From CAVTSA01 sp963737225 (GTDB lineage: Bacteria; Chloroflexota; Dormibacteria; Dormibacterales; Dormibacteraceae): a DNA stretch of 64,000 nucleotides. Below the pieces are notes generated by a model. That model was not told the origin of the DNA and made no database searches. It saw only the letters and a program-made list of their open reading frames with translations. Shown here piece by piece: positions 29,871 through 37,674 of this stretch (position 1 is its first letter; the number at the start of each line of letters is the position of its first letter). The translations under genes and the position numbers were made by a program. The stretch is taken from contig CAVTSA010000003.1 in NCBI GenBank assembly GCA_963737225.1, forward strand, positions 79,108 to 143,107. The letters are read 5' to 3'.

Positions 29871-30334
29871 TGCTGCTGCCGAAGAGAGTCAAGCACCGTA
29901 AGGTCCACCGGGGGCGGCGCACGGGCGTCGCCGGTCGCGGCAACACGATCGCGTTCGGGGAGTACGCGCTGCAGGCCACCGAGGCCTGCTGGATGACGAA
30001 CCGGCAGATCGAGGCGGCGCGCCGCGCGATGACGCGTTACGTCCGCCGCGGCGGTCAGATCTGGATCCGGGTCTTCCCGGACAAACCAATTACGAAGAAG
30101 CCGGCCGAGACCCGGATGGGGTCCGGAAAGGGCAACCCGGAGGGCTGGGTCGCGGTGATCAAGCCGGGCCGGGTGCTGTTCGAGATGGCCGGCATCCGCC
30201 ACGACGTGGCGAAGGAGGCGATGCGACTGGCGGCGGCGAAGCTGCCGATCCAGACCCGCTTCCTGGCCCTGGAGGAGCCGCAGCACCAGGCGCCGGCCAG
30301 CCGGCAAGAAAGAACGCCGGCGGAGGTGAACTAG
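29870..30334 (+). CDS. rplP: 50S ribosomal protein L16
   Basis: A 154-residue L16, which lies near the A-site tRNA elbow. LLPKRVKHRKVHRGRRTG, ATEACWMTNRQIEAARRAMT, RVFPDKPITKKPAETRMGSG and GKGNPEGWVAVIKPGRVLFE are diagnostic. It has a short Gln/Pro/Ala tail beyond the usual ~137 residues. Its ATG overlaps the rpsC stop (TGATG). Confidence 0.97.
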   Translation: MLLPKRVKHRKVHRGRRTGVAGRGNTIAFGEYALQATEACWMTNRQIEAARRAMTRYVRRGGQIWIRVFPDKPITKKPAETRMGSGKGNPEGWVAVIKPGRVLFEMAGIRHDVAKEAMRLAAAKLPIQTRFLALEEPQHQAPASRQERTPAEVN

Positions 30335-30337
30335 AAG

Positions 30338-30802
30338 ATGCAGGTGCAGGAGCTCCGGGAGCTCGATGCCGAAGAGCTGAGCGGGCGGCTGAAGGGCGCC
30401 CGCCGCGAGCTCTTCGAGCTGCGATTCAAGCTCGCCGTGGGCCAGCTCGACAACCCCCAGCAGATCAAGGTCGTGCGCCGCGAGATCGCGCGGATCCTGA
30501 CCATCGTTCACGAACGTCTTCTGGACGAGCAGGTCGACGAGGCGTACGCGGCCGTCGCGCCGGTGGCGACGCTGCCGGTCCCGGAAGCGCCGGCCGACGA
30601 GGTGCCGGCGGTGGCGGAAGCCCAGGCGGACACGCCCGATGGGGTGGAGACGCCGGCAGATGTCGAGGACGGGTCTGAGACAGAGATCGAGGACGAGGCC
30701 GACGCGGACGCGGACGCGGACGACGCCGAAGAAGAAGAAGAAGAGGAAGACGCGGCCGGCGAAGACGGCGAAGAGCCCCCGGCAGGGGAGGAGAAGGAAT
30801 GA
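30338..30802 (+). CDS. rpmC: 50S ribosomal protein L29 with long acidic C-terminal tail
   Basis: Residues 1-65 form the two-helix L29 (LRELDAEELSGRLKGARREL, FELRFKLAVGQL, KVVRREIARILTIVHER). The family is normally 60-75 residues; here ~90 more follow. The tail is first Ala/Val/Pro-rich and then almost purely Glu/Asp/Ala (DADADADDAEEEEEEEDAAG and similar). L29 sits at the rim of the exit tunnel beside L23, where nascent-chain factors and the Sec translocon dock, so the tail is well placed to affect docking (inference). Overlaps rpsQ by four bases (ATGA). Confidence 0.96.
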   Translation: MQVQELRELDAEELSGRLKGARRELFELRFKLAVGQLDNPQQIKVVRREIARILTIVHERLLDEQVDEAYAAVAPVATLPVPEAPADEVPAVAEAQADTPDGVETPADVEDGSETEIEDEADADADADDAEEEEEEEDAAGEDGEEPPAGEEKE

Positions 30803-31083
30803 CCGACGCGACTACCCAGGCGCCGGCGCCAGAGCGCGGCTTCCGCAAGGTCCGCGTCGGCCGTGTGGTCTCGGACAAGATGCAGAAGACGGTCGTGGTC
30901 GCCATCGAGGAGCGCAAGAGCCACCCCCTGTACAAGAAGGTGATCCGGCGCCAGGAGCGGCTCAAGGCGCACGACGAAGAGGAGCAGTGCCGGGTCGGCG
31001 ACCTGGTACGGCTGATGGAGACCCGCCCGCTGTCGAAGGACAAGCGCTGGCGCGTGGTCGAGATCGTCGAGAAGGCGCGCTAG
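30799..31083 (+). CDS. rpsQ: 30S ribosomal protein S17
   Basis: A 94-residue S17 with a short acid/Ala N-terminal extension. RVGRVVSDKMQKTVVVAIEE, KSHPLYKKVIRR, the LKAHDEEEQCRVGD loop and ETRPLSKDKRWRVVEI are typical. ATG 30799 overlaps the rpmC stop. Its stop is followed not by rplN but by a ~148-base insertion that starts with a false rplN beginning. Confidence 0.97.
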   Translation: MTDATTQAPAPERGFRKVRVGRVVSDKMQKTVVVAIEERKSHPLYKKVIRRQERLKAHDEEEQCRVGDLVRLMETRPLSKDKRWRVVEIVEKAR

Positions 31084-31259
31084 CCCCATGGTTCAGCAGG
31101 AAACCAGGCACGGGCCACGGGCCCGCCGGCAGGTAGACGATTTTTCTTCACCGGTCTGGCCACGGGCCAGGCGGCAGGAGGACGACTCGCTGAATCTCAG
31201 CCGAGTTTCCTCTGCGAGGGGAGGCCGCTAACCCCATGGTTCAGCAGGAAACCCGGCTG
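31076..31259 (+). repeat. Duplicated rpsQ/rplN junction flanking an insertion
   Basis: The junction CGCTA(G/A)CCCCATGGTTCAG (extending to CAGGAAACC) occurs at about 31078 and again 148 bases later, directly at the true rplN. The two starts both encode MVQQETR; they differ in the stop (TAG versus TAA) and in one Arg codon (AGG versus CGG). Between them are two 28-base direct repeats (31113-31140 and 31158-31185, four mismatches), each starting GGCCACGGGCC and ending GACGA. The false start at 31088 opens a 47-codon ORF ending at TAA 31231, just before the true ATG at 31236; it is Arg-rich and unlike any ribosomal protein, so translation may reinitiate at rplN. Confidence 0.85.
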
Positions 31260-31607
31260 CGCGTCGCCGACAACTCCGGCGCACGCGAGCTGCTGGTGAT
31301 TCGAGTCCACGGCGGTCACCACCGCCGCTACGCGTCGGTGGGCGACATCGTCACGGCGACGGTGAAGCAGGCCCAACCGCACGGACAGGTGAAGAAAGGC
31401 GACGTGGTGAAGGCGGTGGTGGTGCGGGTCGCCAAGGAGTACCGGCGGCGCGACGGCTCGAACATCCGGTTCGACGACAACGCCGCGGTCATCATCACGC
31501 CCCAGAACAACAACCCACGAGGGACCCGGATCTTCGGCCCCGTCGCGCGCGAGCTTCGCGAGCGGAACTTCATGAAGATCGTCTCCCTCGCACCGGAGGT
31601 GCTGTAG
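31236..31607 (+). CDS. rplN: 50S ribosomal protein L14
   Basis: A 123-residue L14 at the subunit interface. MVQQETRLRVADNSGARELL, VGDIVTATVKQA, the KKGDVVKAVVVR strand, and NAAVIITPQNNNPRGTRIFG with VARELRERNFMKIVSLAPEV are diagnostic. ATG 31236 gives the conserved N-terminus; a decoy copy of the start lies 148 bases upstream. rplX begins at the next base after its stop. Confidence 0.98.
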   Translation: MVQQETRLRVADNSGARELLVIRVHGGHHRRYASVGDIVTATVKQAQPHGQVKKGDVVKAVVVRVAKEYRRRDGSNIRFDDNAAVIITPQNNNPRGTRIFGPVARELRERNFMKIVSLAPEVL

Positions 31608-31994
31608 GTGCTGGCGAACAAGGCAAAACCGGCTCGGCGACGCCTGGACCTGGTCCAGGGCGACCGGGTGGTGGTGACCGCCGGCAAGGACAAGGGCAAG
31701 CAGGGACAGGTCCTGCGCACGCTGCCGGCACAGGAGAAGATCGTGGTCCAGGGCTTGAACCTGGTCAAGCGGCACCTCAAGGCTGGGCAGCGGGCAGGCG
31801 GTGGCGCGCAGTCCATGCAGGGCGGCATCATCGACTTCGAGGCTCCGATTCACCGGAGCAACGTCATGCTCATCTGCCCCAACTGCGGGCGGCCGACCCG
31901 GGTCAAGCGGATCACGCTTCCTACCGGGCGCAAGGGCATGGAATGCCTGCACTGCGGTGAGGCGATCGAGCGCCTCGGCCGGGTGGAGGGTTAG
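31608..31994 (+). CDS. rplX: 50S ribosomal protein L24
   Basis: A 128-residue L24 with the KOW motif (VQGDRVVVTAGKDKGKQGQV) and the LNLVKRHLKAGQ segment that initiates 50S assembly. The C-terminal extension carries CPNC (near residue 89) and CLHC (near 117), a zinc-ribbon-like pair also found in many bacterial L24 proteins. The start is GTG 31608, directly abutting the rplN stop. Confidence 0.97.
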   Translation: MLANKAKPARRRLDLVQGDRVVVTAGKDKGKQGQVLRTLPAQEKIVVQGLNLVKRHLKAGQRAGGGAQSMQGGIIDFEAPIHRSNVMLICPNCGRPTRVKRITLPTGRKGMECLHCGEAIERLGRVEG

Positions 31995-31996
31995 TC

Positions 31997-32581
31997 ATGG
32001 CGGTCGCGACCGCGCCCAAGCAGGCGCTCCCGCTCCCGGGTCTGCAGCAGCGGTACCTGGACCGCGTCGTACCCGCGCTCCAGAAGCAGTTCGACTACGG
32101 GAACCCGATGCAGGTGCCGCAGATCGCCAAGGTGATCGTGAACATCGGCATCGGGGAGGCCAAGGACAATCCCCGCTCCCTGGAGGCGGCGGTCAACGAC
32201 GTGCGCCAGGTGACCGGGCAGCAGCCGGTGGTGGTCCGGGCGCGCAAGTCGGTGGCCGCGTTCAAGCTGCGCGCCGGCATGCCGGTCGGGATCAAGGTCA
32301 CGCTTCGGGGGCGCCGTATGTGGCAGTTCCTGGAGAAGCTGATCGGCGTCGCGCTGCCCCGCATCCGCGACTTCCGGGGCGTCCCGGAGGACGACTTCGA
32401 CGGCCGGGGAAACTACTCGCTCGGACTCCGGGAGCAGATCATCTTCCCGGAGATCGACTACGACCAGATCGACAAGATCCGCGGCATGGAGGTGGTGATC
32501 GTGACCTCCGCACGGACCGACGAGGAGGGGCGTGCGCTCCTGACCGAGATCGGGATGCCGTTCCGCCGGGACGACAGGTAA
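31997..32581 (+). CDS. rplE: 50S ribosomal protein L5
   Basis: A 194-residue L5, which binds 5S rRNA. GLQQRYLDRVVPALQKQFDY, IAKVIVNIGIGEAKDNPRSL, TGQQPVVVRARKSVAAFKLR and the closing LREQIIFPEIDYDQIDKIRG with GMEVVIVTSARTDEEGRALL are all present. It follows rplX by two bases and precedes zinc-type S14. Confidence 0.98.
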   Translation: MAVATAPKQALPLPGLQQRYLDRVVPALQKQFDYGNPMQVPQIAKVIVNIGIGEAKDNPRSLEAAVNDVRQVTGQQPVVVRARKSVAAFKLRAGMPVGIKVTLRGRRMWQFLEKLIGVALPRIRDFRGVPEDDFDGRGNYSLGLREQIIFPEIDYDQIDKIRGMEVVIVTSARTDEEGRALLTEIGMPFRRDDR

Positions 32582-32596
32582 AGGTAGGAGACGCCA

Positions 32597-32782
32597 GTGG
32601 CGAAGAAGTCCTCGATCGAGAAGTGGAAGCGGACCCCCAAGTTCCAGGTCCGCCACCGCAACCGCTGCCGCGTGTGCGGCCGGCCGCGCGGATACATGCG
32701 CAAGTTCGGCATGTGTCGCATCTGCTTCCGCACGCTTGCCGCCGAGGGCCGGATTCCCGGCGTGACCAAGTCGAGTTGGTGA
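32597..32782 (+). CDS. rpsZ: 30S ribosomal protein S14, zinc-binding type
   Basis: A 61-residue short S14 with four zinc-ligand cysteines: CRVC (near residue 24) and CRIC (near residue 40). AKKSSIEKWKRTPKF, RCRVCGRPRGYMRKFGMCRI and AAEGRIPGVTKSSW match the zinc form used by Gram-positive and related phyla. GTG 32597 follows GGTAGGAG; its stop overlaps the rpsH ATG (TGATG). Confidence 0.97.
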   Translation: MAKKSSIEKWKRTPKFQVRHRNRCRVCGRPRGYMRKFGMCRICFRTLAAEGRIPGVTKSSW

Positions 32783-33225
32783 TGGCACAGCACTCCAGGA
32801 CCGCGGTGCGGCAAACCGGGACAGGTGTCGTCTCCGACCCGGTGGCCGACATGTTGACCCGGATCCGGAACGCGGTGCGGGCTCGTCACGACGACGTGCG
32901 GATCCCCAACTCGACCCTCAAGGTCGAGGTGGCCCGGGTCCTCAAGGAGGAGGGCTACATCGAGTCCTTCGAGGTGCTCGAGAACGAGTTCGCCGGCTCC
33001 ACGCTTCGCGTCGTCTTCAAGATCCGCAACGACCGGCGGCAGGTGATAACCGGCCTCAAGCGGATCAGCCGCCCCGGCCTTCGTGTGTACGCGCGCAAGA
33101 CCGAGATCCCGCGCGTCCTGGGCGGCCTCGGGATCTCCATCCTCTCCACCAGCCAGGGTGTGATGTCGGGGCGGGCCGCCCTGCACGCCGGTGTGGGCGG
33201 AGAGGTCCTGGCGTACATCTGGTAG
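32782..33225 (+). CDS. rpsH: 30S ribosomal protein S8
   Basis: A 147-residue S8, a primary 16S rRNA binder. SDPVADMLTRIRNAVRARHD, PNSTLKVEVARVLKEEGYI, ISRPGLRVYARKTEIPRVLG and GLGISILSTSQGVMS are diagnostic. A ~17-residue N-terminal extension precedes the normal start VSDPVADML; the ATG at 32782 is chosen because it overlaps the S14 stop. The downstream GTG before SDPVADML is a possible alternative. Confidence 0.96.
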   Translation: MAQHSRTAVRQTGTGVVSDPVADMLTRIRNAVRARHDDVRIPNSTLKVEVARVLKEEGYIESFEVLENEFAGSTLRVVFKIRNDRRQVITGLKRISRPGLRVYARKTEIPRVLGGLGISILSTSQGVMSGRAALHAGVGGEVLAYIW

Positions 33226-33235
33226 AGGGGAGGAG

Positions 33236-33781
33236 ATGTCTCGAATCGGCAAGCTTCCGATCACGATCCCCTCAGGGGTGAAGGTCGGGGTGACGCACAA
33301 CGTGATCAACGTCGAAGGCCCCCGCGGCCAGCTCGAGCGGTCGGTGCCGCAGGCGATCGCGGTCGCCGTGGAGGGGGACGAGGTCATCTGCACCCGGCCC
33401 GACGACAGCCGCGAGCACCGTTCGCTACACGGACTCACGCGGACGCTGGTGGCCAACATGGTGACCGGGGTCTCCGCCGGCTACCGCAAGGATCTGGAGC
33501 TGGTCGGGGTCGGCTATCGCGCGCAGAAGCAGGGCAACGACCTGAACCTGAGCCTCGGCTTCTCGCACCCGGTTCGCGTCCAACCACCCCAGGGAATCAC
33601 GTTCGAGGTGACGGACCCCACTCATTTCGCGATCACCGGCATCAACAAGGAGCAGGTCGGCCAGATCGCGGCTGACGTGCGCAAGCTGCGGCCCCCCGAG
33701 CCCTACAAGGGCAAGGGCGTGCGGTACCGCAACGAGCGGGTGCGCCGCAAGGCCGGGAAGGCCGGCAAGGGGGCCAGATAG
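33236..33781 (+). CDS. rplF: 50S ribosomal protein L6
   Basis: A 181-residue L6, near the sarcin-ricin loop. SRIGKLPITIPSGVKVGVTH, VNVEGPRGQLERSVPQ-type strands, LVANMVTGVSAGYRKDLELV and the C-terminal PPEPYKGKGVRYRNERVRRK with AGKAGKGAR are typical. GGGGAGGAG directly precedes ATG 33236; the longer open frame upstream is a shadow of rpsH. Confidence 0.98.
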   Translation: MSRIGKLPITIPSGVKVGVTHNVINVEGPRGQLERSVPQAIAVAVEGDEVICTRPDDSREHRSLHGLTRTLVANMVTGVSAGYRKDLELVGVGYRAQKQGNDLNLSLGFSHPVRVQPPQGITFEVTDPTHFAITGINKEQVGQIAADVRKLRPPEPYKGKGVRYRNERVRRKAGKAGKGAR

Positions 33782-33783
33782 TC

Positions 33784-34137
33784 ATGTTGAAGCAGTTCGA
33801 CCGCCAGGCCTCGAGGCGCCGGCGGCACCGCCGGGTGCGCGTCCACCTGAACGGGACCGCCGACCGGCCGAGGCTGTCGGTGTACCGCAGCCTCCACCAC
33901 CTCTACGCGCAGCTGATCGACGACGCCGCCGGGCGCACTCTGGTCGCGACCTCCACCGTGCAGATGAAGGTCGGCGGCAACGACATCGAGGCGGCGCAGC
34001 AGGTTGGACGCCGGCTCGCCGAGCTCGCGCACGAGAAGGGCGTGGGGCGAGTCGTCTTCGATCGCGGCGGCTTCCTGTATCACGGGCGCGTGAAGGCGCT
34101 CGCGGAGGCCGCCCGCGAGGGCGGATTGGAGTTCTAG
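33784..34137 (+). CDS. rplR: 50S ribosomal protein L18
   Basis: A 117-residue L18, which binds 5S rRNA with L5. RRRRHRRVRVHLNGTADRPR, LSVYRSLHHLYAQLIDD, QQVGRRLAELAHEKGVGRVV and FDRGGFLYHGRVKALAEAAR are present. It is directly followed by the rpsE ATG. Confidence 0.97.
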   Translation: MLKQFDRQASRRRRHRRVRVHLNGTADRPRLSVYRSLHHLYAQLIDDAAGRTLVATSTVQMKVGGNDIEAAQQVGRRLAELAHEKGVGRVVFDRGGFLYHGRVKALAEAAREGGLEF

Positions 34138-34707
34138 ATGGGCCAGAGAAATCCCAGTTACGAACGGTCGGATATGACCGAGCGGCTGGTCAGCCTGAAC
34201 CGCGTGGCCAAGGTCATGAAGGGCGGACGGCGCTTCAGCTTCTCGGCCCTGGTCGTGATCGGCGATCAGAACGGTCGCGTCGGGGCCGGGCTGGGCAAGG
34301 CACGAGAGGTTCCGGAGGCCATCCGCAAGGGCGTCGAGATCGCCAAGCGGAACATGATCCGGGTGCCGATGGTAGGTACCACGATCCCGCATGAGGTGCG
34401 CTTCAAGTGGGGCGCCGCCAAGATCATGCTGAAGCCGGCCGCGCCCGGTACCGGGGTGATCTCAGGCGGTGCGATGCGGGCGGTCATCGAGGCGGCCGGG
34501 ATCAAGGACATCCTGACCAAGTCGCTCGGCACCAACAACCCGATCAATACCGTCCGGGCCACCATGGAAGCGCTGCAGAGCCTGCGGACTGCGCAGGACG
34601 TGGCGGAGCTTCGCGGCCGCACCGTGGAGCAGATCGTCGGTCCGCGGCTGGCCTCGGCCTATCGCGACGCGTTCGGGGACCGCGGGTCGCAGGACTCCTC
34701 GGTATGA
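34138..34707 (+). CDS. rpsE: 30S ribosomal protein S5
   Basis: A 189-residue S5. LVSLNRVAKVMKGGRRFSFS, VIGDQNGRVGAGLGKAREVP, PHEVRFKWGAAKIMLKPAAP and GIKDILTKSLGTNNPINTVR are diagnostic. The C-terminus has a ~20-residue Asp/Ser/Gln tail. Its TGA overlaps a candidate ATG for rpmD (ATGA), immediately ahead of the palindromic element. Confidence 0.97.
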   Translation: MGQRNPSYERSDMTERLVSLNRVAKVMKGGRRFSFSALVVIGDQNGRVGAGLGKAREVPEAIRKGVEIAKRNMIRVPMVGTTIPHEVRFKWGAAKIMLKPAAPGTGVISGGAMRAVIEAAGIKDILTKSLGTNNPINTVRATMEALQSLRTAQDVAELRGRTVEQIVGPRLASAYRDAFGDRGSQDSSV

Positions 34708-35000
34708 TCTCGCCCCACGAAGCTCCGCAGGCTTCGTCTGGCGGGGGTCCCGTGATCCGCGCCACGTGGCGCCGGTCGGCGATCGGCTACACAGAAGAGA
34801 CCAAGGCGACGATCGCGTCGCTCGGCTTCCGCAAGTTGCAGCAGACCAGGGAGCTGCCTGACACCGACGCGGTGCGAGGCATGCTGCGCCGGGTCAAGTG
34901 GCTCGTCGAGGTGGATGGGGAGAGCTTCCCGGACCCCCGGCGGGCGCGCTACAAGATCCCGCGCTCGCGCTCCCGCAAGAAGCATTCGAGAGGTAGGTAG
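34704..35000 (+). CDS. rpmD: 50S ribosomal protein L30, with extended C-terminus
   Basis: The L30 core (IRATWRRSAIGYTEETKATI, then LGFRKLQQTRELPDTDAVRG and MLRRVKWLVEV) is clear. Two starts are possible: ATG 34704, overlapping the rpsE stop as ATGA, gives 98 residues whose first 16 are encoded by the palindromic element; GTG 34752 gives 82 residues beginning at the normal L30 N-terminus. Even the short form exceeds the usual ~60 residues because of a ~25-residue Arg/Ser/Lys-rich C-terminal extension (ending RSRSRKKHSRGR). Confidence 0.9.
   Translation: MISPHEAPQASSGGGPVIRATWRRSAIGYTEETKATIASLGFRKLQQTRELPDTDAVRGMLRRVKWLVEVDGESFPDPRRARYKIPRSRSRKKHSRGR
34713..34747 (+). repeat. Dispersed palindromic element (REP-like), rpsE/rpmD copy
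   Basis: CCCCACGAAGCTCCGCAGGC leads into TTCGTCTGGCGGGGG. The inner arms ACGAAGC and GCTTCGT are a perfect seven-base inverted repeat around TCCGCAG, and CCCC/GGGG continue the outer stem with a bulge. Same family as 27979-28012 and 57235-57375. Confidence 0.75.
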
Positions 35001-35002
35001 CG

Positions 35003-35497
35003 GTGCATCTGCACGACCTCCATTCGCCCGAGGGCGCGCGCCATAAGGCCATCCGCGTCGGGCGGGGGACCGGCTCCGGCCGCGGTAAGACGTCCGGTCG
35101 CGGGCAGAAGGGGCAGCTCGCCCGGAGCCAGGGCTTCAGGGTCGGCTTCGAGGGCGGCCAGATGCCGCTCGCGCAGCGCCTGCCCAAGCTGCCGGGCTTC
35201 ACCAATCGCTGGGGAACCGTCTACGCGGCGGTCAACCTGTCCAAGCTGAACCGCTTCGAGGACGACCAGGAGGTGGGGCCGGAGGTGTTCCGGGCGCTCG
35301 GACTCGCGCACTCCGGCCTGCCGGTCAAGATTCTTGGCGCCGGCCACCTGCAGCGCAGGCTGGTGGTGGTCGCCCACGCCGCGAGCGAGTCGGCCCGGGC
35401 GGCGATCGAGAAGAAGGGCGGCACGCTCCGCCTCCTCGGGGAACCGGCGTCGCCCGATACGCCCGAAGACCCCTCGGCGTCCACGCCCCAGCCATGA
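35003..35497 (+). CDS. rplO: 50S ribosomal protein L15
   Basis: A 164-residue L15. LHDLHSPEGARHKAIRVGRG, TGSGRGKTSGRGQKGQLARS, FEGGQMPLAQRLPKLPGFTN and LPVKILGAGHLQRRLVVVAH are diagnostic. A ~20-residue Pro/Asp/Ser-rich tail is added at the end. GTG 35003 is the start. Confidence 0.97.
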   Translation: MHLHDLHSPEGARHKAIRVGRGTGSGRGKTSGRGQKGQLARSQGFRVGFEGGQMPLAQRLPKLPGFTNRWGTVYAAVNLSKLNRFEDDQEVGPEVFRALGLAHSGLPVKILGAGHLQRRLVVVAHAASESARAAIEKKGGTLRLLGEPASPDTPEDPSASTPQP

Positions 35498-35509
35498 CCC
35501 GTGCGGATC

Positions 35510-35572
35510 GGCCGTTTGCCGGCAACCGGCCCCCTTTTTCACCGGATTCGCGAACGTTTGCCGGCAATCGGC
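35510..35572 (+). terminator. Terminator-like hairpin and 18-bp direct repeat before secY
   Basis: GCCGG CAA CCGGC is followed by CCCCTTTTT (T-run 35535-35539), with a possible outer GGCC/GGCC extension, which is terminator- or attenuator-like. CGTTTGCCGGCAA(C/T)CGGC occurs twice (35513-35530 and 35555-35572, one mismatch). It lies in the rplO-secY gap, so it could reduce read-through into secY. Confidence 0.4.
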
Positions 35573-35599
35573 GGTGGTTCGTCATAGGGTGAGGGCGAG

Positions 35600-36925
35600 G
35601 TGCTGACCGCCATCCTCAACGCGTTCCGCCTGCCCGAGCTGCGGAACAAGCTCCTGATCACCCTGGGGCTGATCGCGATCTACCGCCTCTTCGCCGAGGT
35701 CTCGATCCCGGGTGCTAACCAGTCGGCCCTCAACCAGCTGTTCGCCGGCCAGCCCCTGCTCGGACTGCTGAACCTCTTCAGTGGCGGCGGCCTGGCCAGC
35801 TTCTCGATCGTGGCGCTCGGCATCAATCCCTACATCAACGCCTCGATCATCATGCAGCTGATGACCGTGGTGTCCCCACGCATCAAGGAGATCTCCAAGG
35901 AGGGGGAGCAGGGGCGCCGCCGGATCACTCGCTGGACCCGGTACCTGACGGTCGCGCTCGCGTTCGGTCAGGGCTACGGCATCACGGTGCTCTTCCAGAA
36001 CACCAGCCCCGCGATCCTGCCCGCCGACATGAGCTGGTTCCAGCGCATCGCGATCATGACCGTGATGACCGGGGGCACGATCCTCGCCATGTGGCTCGGT
36101 GAGCTGATCTCCGAACACGGCATCGGGAACGGCATCTCCCTGATCATCTTCTCGGGCATCCTCGCCCGGGTCCCGCAGACGGTGCAGGGTCTGGTGCAGG
36201 GGACCGGGAACGGCGGTTTGGTCGGCTACCTGCCGCTGCTGGCGATGGCGGCGGTCGCGGTGGCCGCGGTGGCCTCGGTGATCGAGGTCCAGCAAGCGAC
36301 ACGCAAGATCCCGATCCAATCCGCCCAACGACTCTCCGGGGGCCGCACCGTTCAGGGGCGCCAGTCGACGCTGCCGCTGAAGGTCAACACGGCCGGCGTG
36401 ATCCCGATCATCTTCGCGATCTCGGTGCTCGAATTCCCGACCATCATCGCCAGCTATCTGCAGGGCGCCCCCCACAACACCTGGTACTACGACGCGGCCA
36501 ACTGGATCACGAACAACTTCCAGCCGACCGGCGCGAACACCCCGGTCGTGATCGGCTACAACATGCTCGAGTTCCTGCTCATCTTCGGGTTCACGTACTT
36601 CTACACGGCCGTCACCTACGACGTCAACGACGTCGCCGACAACCTGCGCCGGCTCTCGAGCTTCATCCCCGGCATCCGTCCGGGCAAGGCCACCGCGGAG
36701 TACCTGGGCCGGGTGCTCAATCGCATCACGTTCGCCGGCGGCCTCTTCCTGGGGTGCATCACGGTGCTGCTGCCCATCATCACCGCCAAGGTGACGGGGA
36801 TCCCGGAGTCGTCGACCACGCTCGGCGGCACCGCGATCCTGATCGTGGTCGGCGTGGCGCTGGACACCATGCGGCAGCTCGAGACGCAGCTGGTGATGCG
36901 CCAGTACCGCGGCTTCATCAGGTGA
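35600..36925 (+). CDS. secY: Protein translocase subunit SecY
   Basis: A 441-residue ten-helix channel protein. The plug-side and early motif GANQSALNQLF, GIGNGISLIIFSGILARVP, PIQSAQRLSGGRTVQGRQST with LPLKVNTAGVIPIIFA, and RLSSFIPGIRPGKATAEYL (cytosolic loop that contacts SecA and the ribosome) are all clear. GTG 35600 follows GAGGGCGAG. It pairs with SecE, encoded at 3.6 kb. Confidence 0.97.
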   Translation: MLTAILNAFRLPELRNKLLITLGLIAIYRLFAEVSIPGANQSALNQLFAGQPLLGLLNLFSGGGLASFSIVALGINPYINASIIMQLMTVVSPRIKEISKEGEQGRRRITRWTRYLTVALAFGQGYGITVLFQNTSPAILPADMSWFQRIAIMTVMTGGTILAMWLGELISEHGIGNGISLIIFSGILARVPQTVQGLVQGTGNGGLVGYLPLLAMAAVAVAAVASVIEVQQATRKIPIQSAQRLSGGRTVQGRQSTLPLKVNTAGVIPIIFAISVLEFPTIIASYLQGAPHNTWYYDAANWITNNFQPTGANTPVVIGYNMLEFLLIFGFTYFYTAVTYDVNDVADNLRRLSSFIPGIRPGKATAEYLGRVLNRITFAGGLFLGCITVLLPIITAKVTGIPESSTTLGGTAILIVVGVALDTMRQLETQLVMRQYRGFIR

Positions 36926-36953
36926 CCACAAGGTGCCGCCTGCGTGGCGTCCG

Positions 36954-37622
36954 ATGAGCCGGAACTGGGTGCTGTACGGCGCTCCGGGCAGCGGGAAGGG
37001 AACGCAGGCCGAGAACTTGCGCGAGCGCTTCTCCATCCCGCACGTCGCGACCGGCGACATCCTGCGTGAGGAGGTCCGGAGCGGCTCCGAGTTGGGGCGT
37101 CGCGCGAAGGAGATCATGGACACCGGGTCGCTCCTGCCGGACGACGTGGTGATCGGGATCGTGCGGGCGCGCCTGGGCCAGCCCGACTGCGCGCAGGGGT
37201 TCATCCTCGACGGATTCCCGCGGACACTGCCACAGGCAGATGCCCTGGACCGGGTGCTCGAGCAGCTGGCCCGCTCGATCGACCGCATCATCTACCTGCG
37301 GGTGGACGAGGAGGAGTTGGTGGCACGCCTCGCGGATCGCTGGATCTGCCCGACATGCGGTCGCACCTACTCGCTGCGTCAGAACCCTCCAGCCGAGGGC
37401 ATGACCTGTGTCGACGACGGAAGCCGGCTGATTCAGCGCGACGACGACAAGCCGGATGCGGTACGGCACCGGATCCAGGTCTATGTCCAGGAGACGCTGC
37501 CGGTACTCGACTTCTACCGACCGTCAGGCCGGGTCCGCGAGGTCGACGGCGAAGGCGATGTGGCCGAGGTCACCGCGCGCGTCCTGGCGGCGCTCGGCGA
37601 GGAGGCGACCTCCTCCACATGA
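36954..37622 (+). CDS. adk: Adenylate kinase
   Basis: A 222-residue long-form adenylate kinase (ATP + AMP to 2 ADP). The P-loop is at residues 9-17 (GAPGSGKGT), the AMP site has TGDILREEV and LDGFPRTLPQA. The LID is zinc-type with Cys132, Cys135, Cys152 and Asp155, a known C-C-C-D variant. ATG 36954 gives the normal N-terminus; a GTG at 36933 would add seven residues. It lies in the usual secY-adk-map order. Confidence 0.96.
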   Translation: MSRNWVLYGAPGSGKGTQAENLRERFSIPHVATGDILREEVRSGSELGRRAKEIMDTGSLLPDDVVIGIVRARLGQPDCAQGFILDGFPRTLPQADALDRVLEQLARSIDRIIYLRVDEEELVARLADRWICPTCGRTYSLRQNPPAEGMTCVDDGSRLIQRDDDKPDAVRHRIQVYVQETLPVLDFYRPSGRVREVDGEGDVAEVTARVLAALGEEATSST

Positions 37623-37674
37623 TCGCGGTGCGAAGAACGTATCCGAGTGCCGGCATTCGGGGAGACGTGCCGGC

